From positions 23,607,549-23,671,548 of the forward strand of contig OZ024804.1 of the NCBI GenBank assembly GCA_964017045.1: a DNA stretch of 64,000 nucleotides, read 5' to 3'. Source of the DNA: Omphiscola glabra (taxonomy: Eukaryota; Mollusca; Gastropoda; Lymnaeidae). The position numbers and the translations under genes were made by a program. This document shows, piece after piece, positions 1-11,479 of the stretch (position 1 is the stretch's first letter; the number at the start of each line of letters is the position of its first letter). The notes under the pieces are model-generated. The model saw only the letters and a list, made by a program, of their open reading frames with translations. It did not search any database and was not told the origin of the DNA.

Positions 1-1908
1 ATTCATTCTTTTCTATCAAATCGTACGATATCCACCCGTGTAGAGGACAAGGTTTCGAACATGCGTGCACTCGAGGACGGGCTCCCACAGGGGTCGGCCT
101 TGAGCTGCACCTTGTTCCTGGCGTACGTGCACGACCTGCAGTCACATTTGGTAAAAAAGAACACAATGTTCGCGGATGATTTAGCAATCTGGAGCTCTGG
201 CAAATCCCTCCAGCAGTTGCAGAGCCGGCTGCAAAAAGACCTCACACAGATACAGGCCTATGCTCGGAAATGGAGATTGGTGGTGAATGCGGAGAAGACC
301 GTATACACATTGTTCACAAACGGTAGGAAAGTGCTCAAAGAAGAAATTGATCTTCATATCTGCGGGAAGTCATTAAAATGGGACAAATCACCCACGTATC
401 TGGGAATCAAGCTGGACCAGAAACTCCAGCTACATAACCATGTACGGGAACTCGGCGCTCGAGCCACGTCGAAACTCAGCCTGGTCAAAAAACTTGCCAG
501 CACTACCTGGGGAGCCGATGCAAGACTCCTGAGAGCTCTCTATCTCGGGAGTGTAAGAGGTGCCATTGACTACAGCCTCCCGGTTCAGGCTTTCGCAAGC
601 CGTACGGCTCTAGAGAGCCTGGATCGGATACAAAATCTAGCTCTAAGATTTGTATGCGGGGCGTTACGTACCACACCCACGGCTGCTGTGGAAATTATCT
701 CAGACATAGAACCACTAAACATCAGGAGGGACAAGGCTATCCTAACGACCGTTGAGCGCTACCGTCGAATGGAAAGGACGGAACCCTGTTTTCAACTCCA
801 AGACCGTTGGGTAAAGAGGACAAGGCTTAAGAGACCCTCCTTCATGGATGCGGTCTATGCACTCGAGGAAAAGCACCCTTTACCAGAAAACAGGGAGAAA
901 ATACGCCTGATCCAGGAGAGATCACCACTGGATAGTTGCGAACCACCTGATGTTCGTCTGACCCTGTCACACACAGCAGTTACTAAGTCGAGCACCCAAA
1001 ATGAGCAAAAGGGAGCCGCACTAGAGACAATTGAGGCCTTTGGAGACGACATGGTACAAGTCTTCACAGACGGCTCCTATCTCGCCAGTGAAAAGCGGGC
1101 GGGGTACGGTGCACTCATTCAGTATCCTAAGGGGATACCTCCAGCTGAGGAGATCTCAGGCCCAAGTGGCACAAATAGCACTGCAACTGATGCAGAGATA
1201 GAGGCTATATTGATAGGCTTGAAACAAGTGCGCCGCAGACTAGCCAGACGCAAACCACTTCCACCCATCGTAGTGTTCACCGATTCACAATGTGCTCTGG
1301 AAATTGTGAAAAGGAGCTCTATGAACACGAAAATGGTGTACGCAATTATGGAGCTCGTGCGAGACATACAGTCACACGGAGGCAAAGTGACCCTTCAATG
1401 GATACCAGGACATGTGGCGATTCCACCACAAGACAGAGCCGACTGTCTTGCGAGGCAAGGCTCTTCCCGGCCTCAACCTAACCGGCCAATGACCCAACTG
1501 GGGGCCCAAGCCTGGATCAAGGACCTCTGCCACGAGGAATGGCTAAAAGAATGGGAACAGGGGAACATGGCCCGTAAGCTTTACCGGAACATGCCTAAAA
1601 ACAACCGCAAATGCGATGAGTGGTGGAGTCTTAAACGCCACCACCAGAGTCTCATCACTCAAATGAGAACAGGGCATTGCCCTACCCGCAGCTATTTAAA
1701 TAGATTACACCCATTGCGGGACCCGAGCTGCCGCCATTGTGGTCAGGCACCGGAGACAATCGAGCACCTTCTAGCCGAGTGCTCAACGCTGGCGACTGGC
1801 GTGACTGGGGTCCTCCCAGCCAACCATGTCGAGAGTCTAATTTATGGGACTGCCCACCAGATGCGGCAGGCCTGTACTTTGCTTGCCGGGGCCATAAAAG
1901 AGCAATAG
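1..1908 (+). CDS. LINE ORF2 3' part: reverse transcriptase, RNase H, C-terminal zinc knuckle
   Basis: The frame is open from base 1, so the ORF enters from outside the window; the first ATG (61) is internal. It encodes the last part of a non-LTR retrotransposon polyprotein, which nicks the target, reverse-transcribes its RNA and inserts it. Visible are the RT block GLPQGS (residues 7-12 from the ATG at 61), the catalytic FADD box (37-40, ending at 180) and the thumb. An RNase H domain follows, with its four acidic positions in FTDGS, DAEIEA, FTDSQ and DRADC. A C-terminal Cys/His motif of the form CRHC...H...C lies near 1728-1782. RNase H inside ORF2 points to the I/Jockey/LOA-type superfamily; I cannot name the clade. 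No stop or frameshift interrupts the visible part, so the copy may be fairly young. The endonuclease and 5' end are outside the window. No poly(A) tail is visible after the stop; a 12-bp minisatellite begins about 135 bases later. Confidence 0.9.
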   Translation: MHSFLSNRTISTRVEDKVSNMRALEDGLPQGSALSCTLFLAYVHDLQSHLVKKNTMFADDLAIWSSGKSLQQLQSRLQKDLTQIQAYARKWRLVVNAEKTVYTLFTNGRKVLKEEIDLHICGKSLKWDKSPTYLGIKLDQKLQLHNHVRELGARATSKLSLVKKLASTTWGADARLLRALYLGSVRGAIDYSLPVQAFASRTALESLDRIQNLALRFVCGALRTTPTAAVEIISDIEPLNIRRDKAILTTVERYRRMERTEPCFQLQDRWVKRTRLKRPSFMDAVYALEEKHPLPENREKIRLIQERSPLDSCEPPDVRLTLSHTAVTKSSTQNEQKGAALETIEAFGDDMVQVFTDGSYLASEKRAGYGALIQYPKGIPPAEEISGPSGTNSTATDAEIEAILIGLKQVRRRLARRKPLPPIVVFTDSQCALEIVKRSSMNTKMVYAIMELVRDIQSHGGKVTLQWIPGHVAIPPQDRADCLARQGSSRPQPNRPMTQLGAQAWIKDLCHEEWLKEWEQGNMARKLYRNMPKNNRKCDEWWSLKRHHQSLITQMRTGHCPTRSYLNRLHPLRDPSCRHCGQAPETIEHLLAECSTLATGVTGVLPANHVESLIYGTAHQMRQACTLLAGAIKEQ

Positions 1909-2043
1909 CTCGGCCCTTTCCAATGAATGTAATATTTCAATGCAGTTGCGCGCATTAAGTATTGAGAGTACGAAATCAGTTACCATCACAAGCGTGAATA
2001 CCCTGACACTGTTAAAACCCTTCAATCTCTTTTCTCGCTACCT

Positions 2044-2280
2044 CTATCGTGGCAATGAGCGTGGTAACAAGCGCGTCAATGAGCGTGGTAATGAGCGTGA
2101 TAATAAGCGTGGTAATGAGCGTGGTAATGAGCGTGGTAATGAGAGTGGTAATGAGCGTGATAATAAGCGTGGCAATAAACGTGGCAATGAGCGTGGTAAT
2201 GAGTGTGGTAATGAGCGTGCCAATGTGCGTGGTAATAAGTGTGGCAATGAGCGTGGCAATGGGCGTGGCAATGAGGGTAT
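2044..2280. repeat. 12-bp minisatellite, about 20 units
   Basis: Tandem GAGCGTGGTAAT-like units with T/C and A/G variants, directly downstream of the LINE ORF. The 12-bp period is a multiple of three, so several frames on both strands are open across it (NERG-type peptides). These are by-products of the period, not genes. The array could be a 3' tail satellite of the LINE or an independent expansion. Confidence 0.9.
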
Positions 2281-2950
2281 GAATTCAATTTGTATTGTAG
2301 CTTTTATTATAGTCTGTGTTTTGACCTATTTTACTTCAACGTAGAAATGACGCGTCCACCCCTTGCCTCCCCTTTATTTAATGTTTATGTTGACGGCACC
2401 TATTAAATGTGTAGAACTGTACCACCCCACCCCTCCCTTGGTTTGGAAAAGGTTGTTTACGTTCGAATAATTTATAATTTGTTCTAAAGAATGCGATCGG
2501 GTGATGCAGTTTCTATCATTTCATTTCTGGGGGGCTCCAACTCACTTCCTATAAATAAGCGGTTTGCTTTCACGGCCATGGGAGATTCTTTTCTACTTTT
2601 CCCCAGACATAAGATGTAATATCCTTAAAAGATCCTTACACAATTGAATTCTCTGTGTGTATATTATATATTTATGATTGTATCTTTTGAGATTATACTT
2701 CTTCCACCTGATGTGCGGTAACTTAATATTCTTGTTTATATCTGTACATCATACTGTACGTGTGATTTTGAATATTTATATAAATTTAATAACATAATAA
2801 AAATTAGTATTGTTAATATTAATTGCTTTTGTATAGATTTTTGTTTGCATACTGGTTTTCAGTCAGTTGTTAGGTTTTGTTGCTTTAACGAGACAAATCT
2901 TAAAACAAAGTAAATTTGAAAAATCCCGTGACTTTTCAACCCCTTCCAGT
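2281..2950. other. AT-rich intergenic stretch
   Basis: AT-rich DNA with short poly-C patches near 2355-2440. I see no coding, RNA or element signature. Confidence 0.5.
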
Positions 2951-3092
2951 GAGCGTACGAAATCGAAACCATATGTCGATACAAGTCAGAGCTCAGAGCA
3001 ACCTAAAAACCCCAAGTCAGTAAGCGTACGAAACCATGAGTCGATACAAGTCAGAGCTCAGAGCAACCTAAAAACCCCAAGTCAGTAAGCGT
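2951..3092. repeat. 65-bp tandem duplication
   Basis: A segment starting GTCGATACAAGTCAGAGCTC occurs at 2975 and again at 3040, 65 bases apart and almost identical, bounded by GAGCGTACGA / TAAGCGTACG. Two full copies and a partial flank are present. No function is apparent. Confidence 0.85.
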
Positions 3093-3249
3093 ACGGCATG
3101 TTGCCTCTACAAGTCGGCACACTGCCCGGCAGCGTGGTGCCCAATGAGAGCGGGGGCGGACAAGAAGGATCCTCGCTGGATATTGCTGTACATGGGCTGC
3201 CATGTTAGGCCTATATCCATCAATTCACAAAAAACTAAAGTGTTATCTA

Positions 3250-4185
3250 AGCCTATTGACCTATAGAACTTTCTGGAACATTCTAGATTAAATGTATTAT
3301 CCTACCCGAACTGTGTAAAATCAGTCTTTTATTAGTAATAATTATTCTTCGAATACGAAAAATTATACGACTAAATGAATTTCTATAACTATAGTACATT
3401 TAAGTTAAAAGAGGGGCCCCGGGGGCCCATTCCATAATTCTACCGAATTAGTTTTGCCTGAGATGGGGCCCTATAATAATCATTCAGGTAAGTTATGAAG
3501 TTACAATTTTAAATTTGTCCCATTAAAATCTATTGAATAATGCCACAGATATAGCGTTTTAAAGTTATAGAACTTTCTGGAAAATTCTAGATTGGATATT
3601 ATTAGTTTTACATCCACCGTTATTTCCATATGGACTAAGAAGTGTATTGCAACAAAGCTAAGCCTATATCCATCAATTCACATAGAACCTATAGTGTTGT
3701 CTAAGCCTATTAATATTTATATAGTTTATATAAGGAAAAATGAAATGGGGCCCCGGCCCCAAAGGAATGGATATTATGAGTTCAGTACCCTTTAGTATTT
3801 GAGTATGGATAATCAAGTGTACGTGTACTAAGTTTTGTCAAGATCCATCCATTCATTTAGGAGTATTAAGCCCATATATATTTTTTTAGCTCATATAAGA
3901 AAAACCGAAATGGGGCCCCCGGCCCCAGAAGAATGGATATTATGAGTTCAGTACCCTTCGGTATTTGAATATGGATAATCAAGTGTACGTGTACTAAGTT
4001 TGATCGATATCCATCCATTCACGTAGGAGTATTTGTTTAAACATTTTTTATATAACTCATATAAGAAAAAAACGAATTCGGGGCCCCGGCCCCACACGAA
4101 ATGTTATTAAAAGTTCTCAACCCCTTAAGAGTTCCTTCTGGATAATGATGGATACATGTGCCAAGTTTGGTCTGTGATGCATTCG
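3250..4185. repeat. degenerate repeat of about 167 bp with GGGGCCCC cores
   Basis: GGGGCCCC-type palindromic cores at about 3413, 3747, 3912 and 4080 are spaced by multiples of 165-168 bases. Each is followed by a related stretch (GGATATTATGAGTTCAGTAC and GTACGTGTACTAAGTTT) and a TCCATCCATTCA block. Copies are 75-90% alike by eye. The order of blocks is preserved, so this is an old tandem array, not scattered insertions. Confidence 0.75.
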
Positions 4186-4619
4186 TTTTTAATTATTTAC
4201 ATTGGTTGTAATTTCATTTCCAGTGGTTTTATTTACGATGATTGAACAACACAGTCGTTAAATGGGATCATCAAATATTTTAAGTACCTGGTAGAGCTTT
4301 GGGTTGACACAGTTACCCATGGCGTAGTGCTGACCTTTATGATTGGCGTGTGTTCAGCTGTAACCAGTGCTATTGTGAGTAAAAAAAGGCGTAGTAGCCT
4401 AAGTACGCCCGCCGCCATTTTCAGTCATCGTTAGAGCCGCAAGACATTGCTGCAACAATAAAGTCTTTTAATTTAAAAAAAACATTTGAATGAGCAATAT
4501 CGGCTGTTTTTTTTTTTTTTGAGTGTTCAAGTTTAAAGTGTAATCTTGTAATTACAACAAAATTTCGACTATATACTAAGATAAGACAAGATATAATTAG
4601 CAAAGGGTACTAATAAAAA
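4186..4619. other. intergenic stretch, no gene seen
   Basis: AT-rich with a T-run near 4508. Two short minus-strand open frames (about 60 codons each) have no recognisable domain and no splice or length support, so I do not call them. Confidence 0.4.
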
Positions 4620-4621
4620 TA

Positions 4622-4803
4622 TACTTATTTTACGGACTGTAAGACGCACTTTTTTTTTAAAAAAATTGCCTCCAAAATTCAGGTGCGTCTTATACTCGAA
4701 ATTAATATAAAAATGGTAAAAAAGTTTTAGTTTTTTTTTATTGCTTACAAATTAAGGTGCGTCGTATAGTCCTAAGCCTCTTATAGTCCGTAAAATACGG
4801 TAT
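4622..4803. mobile_element. MITE-like element with TIRs
   Basis: The left end TTATTTTACGGACTGTAAGA is mirrored by the right end TCTTATAGTCCGTAAAATAC, giving imperfect terminal inverted repeats of about 20 bp. Internal GTGCGTCTTATACTC / GTGCGTCGTATAGTC blocks are also related to each other. The element is about 180 bp and non-coding, so it must be a non-autonomous DNA transposon. I cannot assign a superfamily because the target duplication is unclear. Confidence 0.65.
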
Positions 4804-5322
4804 ACAATTAATTAATTTTACAAGAATATAGGATCAGTCGCTATGCTATTTTTTCAACTGTATTGTCCTACAAAAACTTGCCAAGATAAACAGATGCAAG
4901 TACAGTATCCGCTCAAACTAACACACTGCTAAAAGCCACGCATCTTGAACGTGTACGTGCGTTCGTTAATGGTAAAAAAGCACCCATTAGCAAATGGAAC
5001 GATTACAGATAATTCGGTCTTCCTCAATCTGACGATACCGATTACTCGACCGCCAATTATTCATTATGTATTAACTTTTGAAATGTTTATTGTAAACATA
5101 CGTTCTATGTAATTCGTTATGATAACTCCTAATGTTTTATTAGTAGAAGTATTATAAAGATGAAATTTAGTTTACGGTAGCAAGGGTAAAAGAAACACGG
5201 GGTTAAAGCAATAAGAAATATGCAGGAGGTCGAGCAAAATGGTAATATCACATACAACGCTTTTATCAAAATAGCCGTTTCAAGAAATATTATTGTTATT
5301 ATTATTAGATGTCTTATTTAGC
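4804..5322. other. unique AT-rich stretch
   Basis: No gene or repeat recognised. A short ATT/TTA-rich run near 5288-5310 precedes the large satellite. Confidence 0.4.
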
Positions 5323-8300
5323 GTGATAGATGCAGCATAGTTGTTACTGAAGTGCTTGAGTGATAGATGCGGCGTGGCTGTTACTGAAGTGCTTGAGTGA
5401 TAGATGTGGTGTGGCTGTTACTGAAGTGCTTGAGTGATAGATGCGGCGTGGCTGTTACTGAAGTGCTTGAGTGATAGATGCGGTGTGGCTGTTACTAAAG
5501 TACTTGAGTGATAGATGCGGTGTGGCTGTTACTGAAGTGCTTGAGTGATAGATGTGGTGTGGCTGTTACTAAAGTACTTGAGTGATAGATGCGGTGTGGC
5601 TGTTACTAAAGTACTTGAGTGATAGATGCGGTGTGGCTGTTACTAAAGTACTTGAGTGATAGATGCGGTGTGGCTGTTACTGAAGTACTTGAGTGATAGA
5701 TGCGGTGTGGCTGTTACTAAAGTGCTTGAGTGATAGATGCGGTGTGGCTGTTACTAAAGTACTTGAGTGATAGATGCGGTGTGGCTGTTACTGAAGTACT
5801 TGAGTGATAGATGCGGTGTGGCTGTTACTAAAGTGCTTGAGTGATAGATGCGGTGTGGCTGTTACTAAAGTACTTGAGTGATAGATGCGGTGTGGCTGTT
5901 ACTGAAGTGCTTGAGTGATAGATGCGGTGTGGCTGTTACTAAAGTACTTGAGTGATAGATGCGGTGTGGCTGTTACTGAAGTGCTTGAGTGATAGATGCG
6001 GTGTGGCTGTTACTGAAGTGCTTGAGTGATAGATGCGGTGTGGCTGTTACTGAAGTGCTTGAGTGATAGATGCGGTGTGGCTGTTACTAAAGTACTTAAG
6101 TGATAGATGCGGTGTGGCTGTTACTGAAGTGCTTGAGTGATAGATGCGGTGTGGCTGTTACTGAAGTGCTTGAGTGATAGATGCGGTGTGGCTGTTACTA
6201 AAGTGCTTGAGTGATAGATGCGGTGTGGCTGTTACTAAAGTACTTGAGTGATAGATGCGGTGTGGCTGTTACTGAAGTGCTTGAGTTATAGATGCGGTGT
6301 GGATGTTACTAAAGTACTTGAGTGATAGATGCGGTGTGGATGTTACTAAAGTACTTGAGTGATAGATGCGGTGTGGCTGTTACTGAAGTGCTTGAGTGAT
6401 AGATGCGGTGTGGCTGTTACTGAAGTGCTTGAGTGATAGATGCGGTGTGGCTGTTACTAAAGTACTTGAGTGATAGATGCGGTGTGGCTGTTACTAAAGT
6501 GCTTGAGTGATAGATGCGGTGTGGCTGTTACTAAAGTGCTTGAGTGATAGATGCGGTGTGGCTGTTACTAAAGTACTTGAGTGATAGATGCGGTGTGGCT
6601 GTTACTGAAGTGCTTGAGTGATAGATGCGGTGTGGCTGTTACTAAAGTACTTAAGTGATAGATGCGGTGTGGCTGTTACTGAAGTGCTTGAGTGATAGAT
6701 GCGGTGTGGCTGTTACTGAAGTGCTTGAGTGATAGATGCGGTGTGGCTGTTACTAAAGTGCTTGAGTGATAGATGCGGTGTGGCTGTTACTAAAGTACTT
6801 GAGTGATAGATGCGGTGTGGCTGTTACTGAAGTGCTTGAGTTATAGATGCGGTGTGGATGTTACTAAAGTACTTGAGTGATAGATGCGGTGTGGCTGTTA
6901 CTAAAGTACTTGAGTGATAGATGCGGTGTGGCTGTTACTGAAGTGCTTGAGTGATAGATGCGGTGTGGCTGTTACTGAAGTGCTTGAGTGATAGATGCGG
7001 TGTGGCTGTTACTAAAGTACTTGAGTGATAGATGCGGTGTGGCTGTTACTAAAGTGCTTGAGTGATAGATGCGGTGTGGCTGTTACTAAAGTGCTTGAGT
7101 GATAGATGCGGTGTGGCTGTTACTAAAGTACTTGAGTGATAGATGCGGTGTGGCTGTTACTAAAGTGCTTGAGTGATAGATGCGGTGTGGCTGTTACTAA
7201 AGTACTTGAGTGATAGATGCGGTGTGGCTGTTACTGAAGTACTTGAGTGATAGATGCAGCGTGGCTGTTACTAAAGTACTTGAGTGATAGATGCGGTGTG
7301 GCTGTTACTAAAGTACTTGAGTGATAGATGCGGTGTGGCTGTTACTGAAGTGCTTGAGTGATAGATGCGGTGTGGCTGTTACTGAAGTGCTTGAGTGATA
7401 GATGCGGTGTGGCTGTTACTCAAGTGCTTGAGTGATAGATGCGGTGTGGCTGTTACTAAAGTACTTGAGTGATAGATGCAGTGTGGCTGTTACTGAAGTA
7501 CTTGAGTGATAGATGCGGTGTGGCTGTTACTGAAGTGCTTGAGTGATAGATGCGGTGTGGCTGTTACTAAAGTACTTGAGTGATAGATGCGGTGTGGCTG
7601 TTACTAAAGTACTTGAGTGATAGATGCGGTGTGGCTGTTACTAAAGTACTTGAGTGATAGATGCGGTGTGGCTGTTACTAAAGTGCTTGAGTGATAGATG
7701 CGGTGTGGTTGTTACTAAAGTGCTTGAGTGATAGATGCGGTGTGGCTGTTACTAAAGTACTTGAGTGATAGATGCGGTGTGGCTGTTACTAAAGTGCTTG
7801 AGTGATAGATGCGGTGTGGCTGTTACTAAAGTACTTGAGTGATAGATGCGGTGTGGCTGTTACTGAAGTGCTTGAGTGATAGATGCAGCGTGGCTGTTAC
7901 TAAAGTACTTGAGTGATAGATGCGGTGTGGCTGTTACTAAAGTACTTGAGTGATAGATGCGGTGTGGCTGTTACTGAAGTGCTTGAGTGATAGATGCGGT
8001 GTGGCTGTTACTGAAGTGCTTGAGTGATAGATGCGGTGTGGCTGTTACTCAAGTGCTTGAGTGATAGATGCGGTGTGGCTGTTACTAAAGTACTTGAGTG
8101 ATAGATGCGGTGTGGCTGTTACTGAAGTACTTGAGTGATAGATGCGGTGTGGCTGTTACTGAAGTGCTTGAGTGATAGATGCGGTGTGGCTGTTACTAAA
8201 GTACTTGAGTGATAGATGCGGTGTGGCTGTTACTAAAGTACTTGAGTGATAGATGCAGTGTGGCTGTTACTGAAGTACTTGAGTGATAGATGCGGTGTGG

Positions 8301-8711
8301 CTGTTACTGAAGTGCTTGAGTGATAGATGCGGTGTGGCTGTTACTAAAGTACTTGAGTGATAGATGCGGTGTGGCTGTTACTAAAGTACTTGAGTGATAG
8401 ATGCGGTGTGGCTGTTACTAAAGTACTTGAGTGATAGATGCGGCGTGGCTGTTACTGAAGTGCTTGAGTGATAGATGCGGTGTGGCTGTTACTGAAGTGC
8501 TTGAGTGATAGATGCGGTGTGGCTGTTACTAAAGTACATGAGTGATGGATGCATCGTGGCTGTTACTGAAGTGCTTGAGTGATAGATGCATCGTGGCTGT
8601 TACTGAAGTGCTTGAGTGATAGATGCAGCGTGGCTGTTACTGAAGTACTTGAGTGATAGATGCGGCGTGGCTGTTACTGAAGTACTTGAGTGATAGATGC
8701 AGAGTGGTTGG
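5323..8711. repeat. 37-bp satellite array, about 91 units, with higher-order duplications
   Basis: Head-to-tail units of exactly 37 bp, of the form GTGATAGATGCGGTGTGGCT followed by GTTACTAAAGTACTTGA. Two main variants alternate irregularly at the end of the unit (TGAAGTGC or TAAAGTAC). Both ends are more diverged (GCAGCATAG at 5330, GCATCGTGG at 8550-8590), as expected when unequal exchange homogenises the centre. Rare variants recur at spacings that are whole multiples of 37 (555 and 629 bp), showing block duplication. No frame stays open across the array. Confidence 0.97.
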
Positions 8712-8865
8712 GTCGACAAGTATCAAATAAAACTCCAGCGCCAAGTTAACGATATTGAAGAGTTAATAAACAATGTAGATCAGTTCGCAATAGTAGACTA
8801 GACTTGACTATACATGAAAAACGAGAGTTTCCTCAGCTGACTGAATCCTGCTCAAAGGACTCTCC

Positions 8866-8874
8866 CCCTCTCTC

Positions 8875-8905
<31 letters not shown>
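8866..8905. repeat. (TC)n microsatellite
   Basis: A nearly pure TC/CTCT run, broken once by CTATC. Confidence 0.95.
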
Positions 8906-9739
8906 ATTCAAATGCACTACAAGGTCCAGTAACCTCCAGCCCTATAAGTCACAGCACACATATCCACTTTAAAACACTGACGCAGCTTTCATCCAATAGA
9001 CCAAAACATCCAGGGGACATGGACTTTCGTTGCGTCTAATTTAAACAGCAGATTTAACCTATTTATTATTGACCAATTAACATATTTCAACCAATGGATC
9101 CAACCAGCTCATTGCGTGACCATCAATAATTGAATTGTGACATTTTCCAAAGGTTCAATCACCTAAATACTCATAAAATCACATTTGTATGACCTCATTT
9201 TCCTCCTCTTCAGGAGGAAACGATTCCCTCCCCACCTCTTTAAAACCATCGCCACCTAGGCGGAAATATATCTAATCACCACCCTCACGATAAATCAAGG
9301 TTCTGACCCTCCTGAAACATAAGATACTATTACAGAATGCACCATCTTCCTTGCAAATGCTTAAAAGACCTTCGTCAAAACTCATAGTCTCATTATGTTA
9401 AAAAATCTGTTCGTTTTCAATACTTTACTCCCCACACGAAATTCGAAATTGATACATTTGTATTTTTAATTCTATCCTCACAATATCTGGAATAATCTAT
9501 TATTTCTTCATTTTCGACTTTTTTCTATCGTCTCCCTTTTGAGTTCATCGGTTTCGTTTCTCCGCCTCTGCCTTTATTTGATCCTGCTTTATCTTCCCTA
9601 ATTTCAATCCTTTGATTAATTCTCTATCTTCTTTTTTTTCTCAGCCTGTATTTTTGCAAAGCTAAATTGTATTAATGTCAATACTCTTTGTTGGCTTATG
9701 CTAATCTGTCTGCTATCTCTTTGATTCCTTTAAAGAGGA
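8906..9739. other. intergenic stretch, no gene seen
   Basis: Mixed AT-rich sequence, pyrimidine-rich around 9470-9650. I find no open frame of note, RNA gene or terminal repeats. Confidence 0.4.
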
Positions 9740-10289
9740 AGCAAGAGTAAGACAAGGATGTCTCTTGTACCATTTTCTGTTCATCCTTTTCATTTACTGG
9801 ATCATGAAAAAATTCACAGAAAACAAGAGGAATTGAATACGGAGGACCCCCGGGGAACAATGGAATGACCTAGACTTTGCAGGTGACATTGCACTTCTGT
9901 TCCACAACAGCAACAAATGTAGGAAAAGGTTATCAACCATTTCCGCACAGCTCGGACTTAGCATAAATAAAAGCAAGACAAAGACCATGAAGGTAAAATC
10001 AGCCAATTAACAGCAAATCACTCTGGCTGGAAATGCATGGAAAGAAGTAGAGTCCTTCAAATACTTCACAATACAAATGTCAAAACAGTCCTACTCTATG
10101 GAGCCGAAACTGAGAGAACAACAGCGACATTACCCCAGAAAATACTGACCTTCATAAAACACTTGCTTTAGAAAGATCCGGAACATCAAATGGCTAAACA
10201 CCATCACCAACAAAGACTTACTGGAAAGGACATACCAGGAACCTATTGCTGCAGTCATCATAAGGAAACGATGAAGGGGGATAGGGTAC
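9740..10289 (+). pseudogene. decayed RTE-like LINE, RT fragment (5' of the solo LTR)
   Basis: Reading across frames gives VRQGCL, then DFAGDIALL (a degraded form of the DFADDIAL catalytic box near 9877), SINKSKTKTMKV, EVESFKYF and VKTVLLYGAET. This is the block order of an RTE/CR1-type reverse transcriptase. The second catalytic Asp is lost and several stops and shifts are present, so it is dead. The element is broken at 10289 by an LTR and resumes at 10894. Confidence 0.8.
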
Positions 10290-10893
10290 TGTTATAAGGG
10301 ATGACGTATTTTGAGACACACTTTGCCCGCCTTCCACGTGCATGACCTCTTTCAAGTCGGTCCCGTGTTGGGGCGGCTAGGAAAAAATATCCCTTTGTTG
10401 ATACTTTTGTTTACTATCGCCTCTTTCTTTAGAACATGATAGAACGATCTAGAGAATGAGGGAAGCAATAAGACTGTGTATTCCATTTCCAGAATGATCA
10501 TCTGAAACTGGGTATAAAAGGGATAAGAATAAATGACGAAGAAGAGATTTTCCTTTCCTTGATTACGAGGCATGCTATGTGTCATTATACTTTGTTGTGT
10601 GTAGAGATTTTTATTTCCTCGTACAATTTTGTGCTCATTGTATTTTTATATACAGTACCGGTACCAGCAAATCTGTAAGTTTATAATTTTAATAATATTT
10701 CTCTTGCTGTTATTATTTAATTGAAGTTCACAAATTAAAAAGTTATTAATTGTAATTAGCTCTGGCCTTAATTGTCGTTTTATTTGTTATTATTTTTAAC
10801 CTTTGGTATCGTCCTTTATTATGGACTGTTTTTAGAACGAGCCCTAGACAAAACAACAGAGATTAAATTCTCCATCTATAACGGTCCGTAATA
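10290..10893 (+). mobile_element. solo LTR of the 17233-23802 retrotransposon family
   Basis: About 604 bp, beginning TGTTATAAGGGATGACGTAT and ending ACGGTCCGTAATA, colinear over its length with the two LTRs of the complete element but carrying more substitutions (for example GGTATAAAAG in place of CCTATAAAAAG at the TATA box, 10513). No internal region follows, so it is the product of LTR-LTR recombination. Flanks GGTAC (10285-10289) and GGCAC (10894-10898) look like a five-base target duplication with one change. Confidence 0.92.
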
Positions 10894-11080
10894 GGCACTC
10901 TCCGCAAAAAAACAGATAACATCACCAGACAATCCATAACATGGAATCCACAGGGGAAAAGAAAGCGATGAAGGCCTAAGAATACGTTGGAGACGCGAGC
11001 TAGAGGCAGACATGCAAAGTTTGGGATATACCTGGTAGCAACAGGAAAGGAAAGCACAGGACGCGGGAGACATAAGTAAG
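10894..11080 (+). pseudogene. decayed RTE-like LINE, C-terminal fragment (3' of the solo LTR)
   Basis: Just after the LTR the sequence reads DNITRQSITWNPQGKRKR, the RTE C-terminal tail motif, and continues as a degenerate Arg/Lys-rich tail. It joins the fragment ending at 10289 in the order expected for one element, so the LTR inserted into a LINE. Confidence 0.75.
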
Positions 11081-11204
11081 TAAAGTACGTTTTCCTTACG
11101 GACGAGGAGGTGCAAATAAGAACAACAGCATGAGATCCACTGTACGGTTGATTCAGCTGGAGTCTGCACAATATCTTTGCACTGATTTGCAAATAACCTA
11201 TACC

Positions 11205-11445
11205 GGGTCGTAGAATCGCCGAATTGATAACTGATAGACATGTACCGAGTCATGCACTCTTGGAATTGATAACTGATATACGTGCACAGCGATGCGCGCT
11301 CTTGGAATGGATAGCGGATAGACATGTACCGGGACATACACTATTGGAATTGATAGCTGATTGACGTTCACCGCGACGTGCACTCTTGGAAATGATAGCT
11401 GATAGACGTGAAATTTTTGAAAATGATAGCTGATCGGCGTGTACC
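11205..11445. repeat. 42-bp degenerate minisatellite, about 6 units
   Basis: GAATTGATAACTGATAGACA-type cores start at 11221, 11263, 11305, 11347 and 11389, exactly 42 bases apart, and a shortened unit starts at 11419. The 42-bp period keeps three frames open on the minus strand, which produces spurious ORFs. Confidence 0.88.
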
Positions 11446-11479
11446 GGGACGCGCATTTACGGATGGACAAGGAAGTTAA

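Noticed and set aside
855..1385. Minus-strand and alternate-frame ORFs within the LINE coding region
   Set aside because: They overlap a clearly coding RT/RNase H frame and have no independent support.
4233..4603. Two minus-strand open frames, one with a hydrophobic signal-peptide-like start
   Set aside because: About 60 codons each, in AT-rich DNA, no continuation exons and no domain; not enough to call a gene.
5323..8711. CRISPR-like look (regular short repeats)
   Set aside because: Units are contiguous with no unique spacers, in a eukaryotic genome; this is a satellite. The same holds for 49201-53256.
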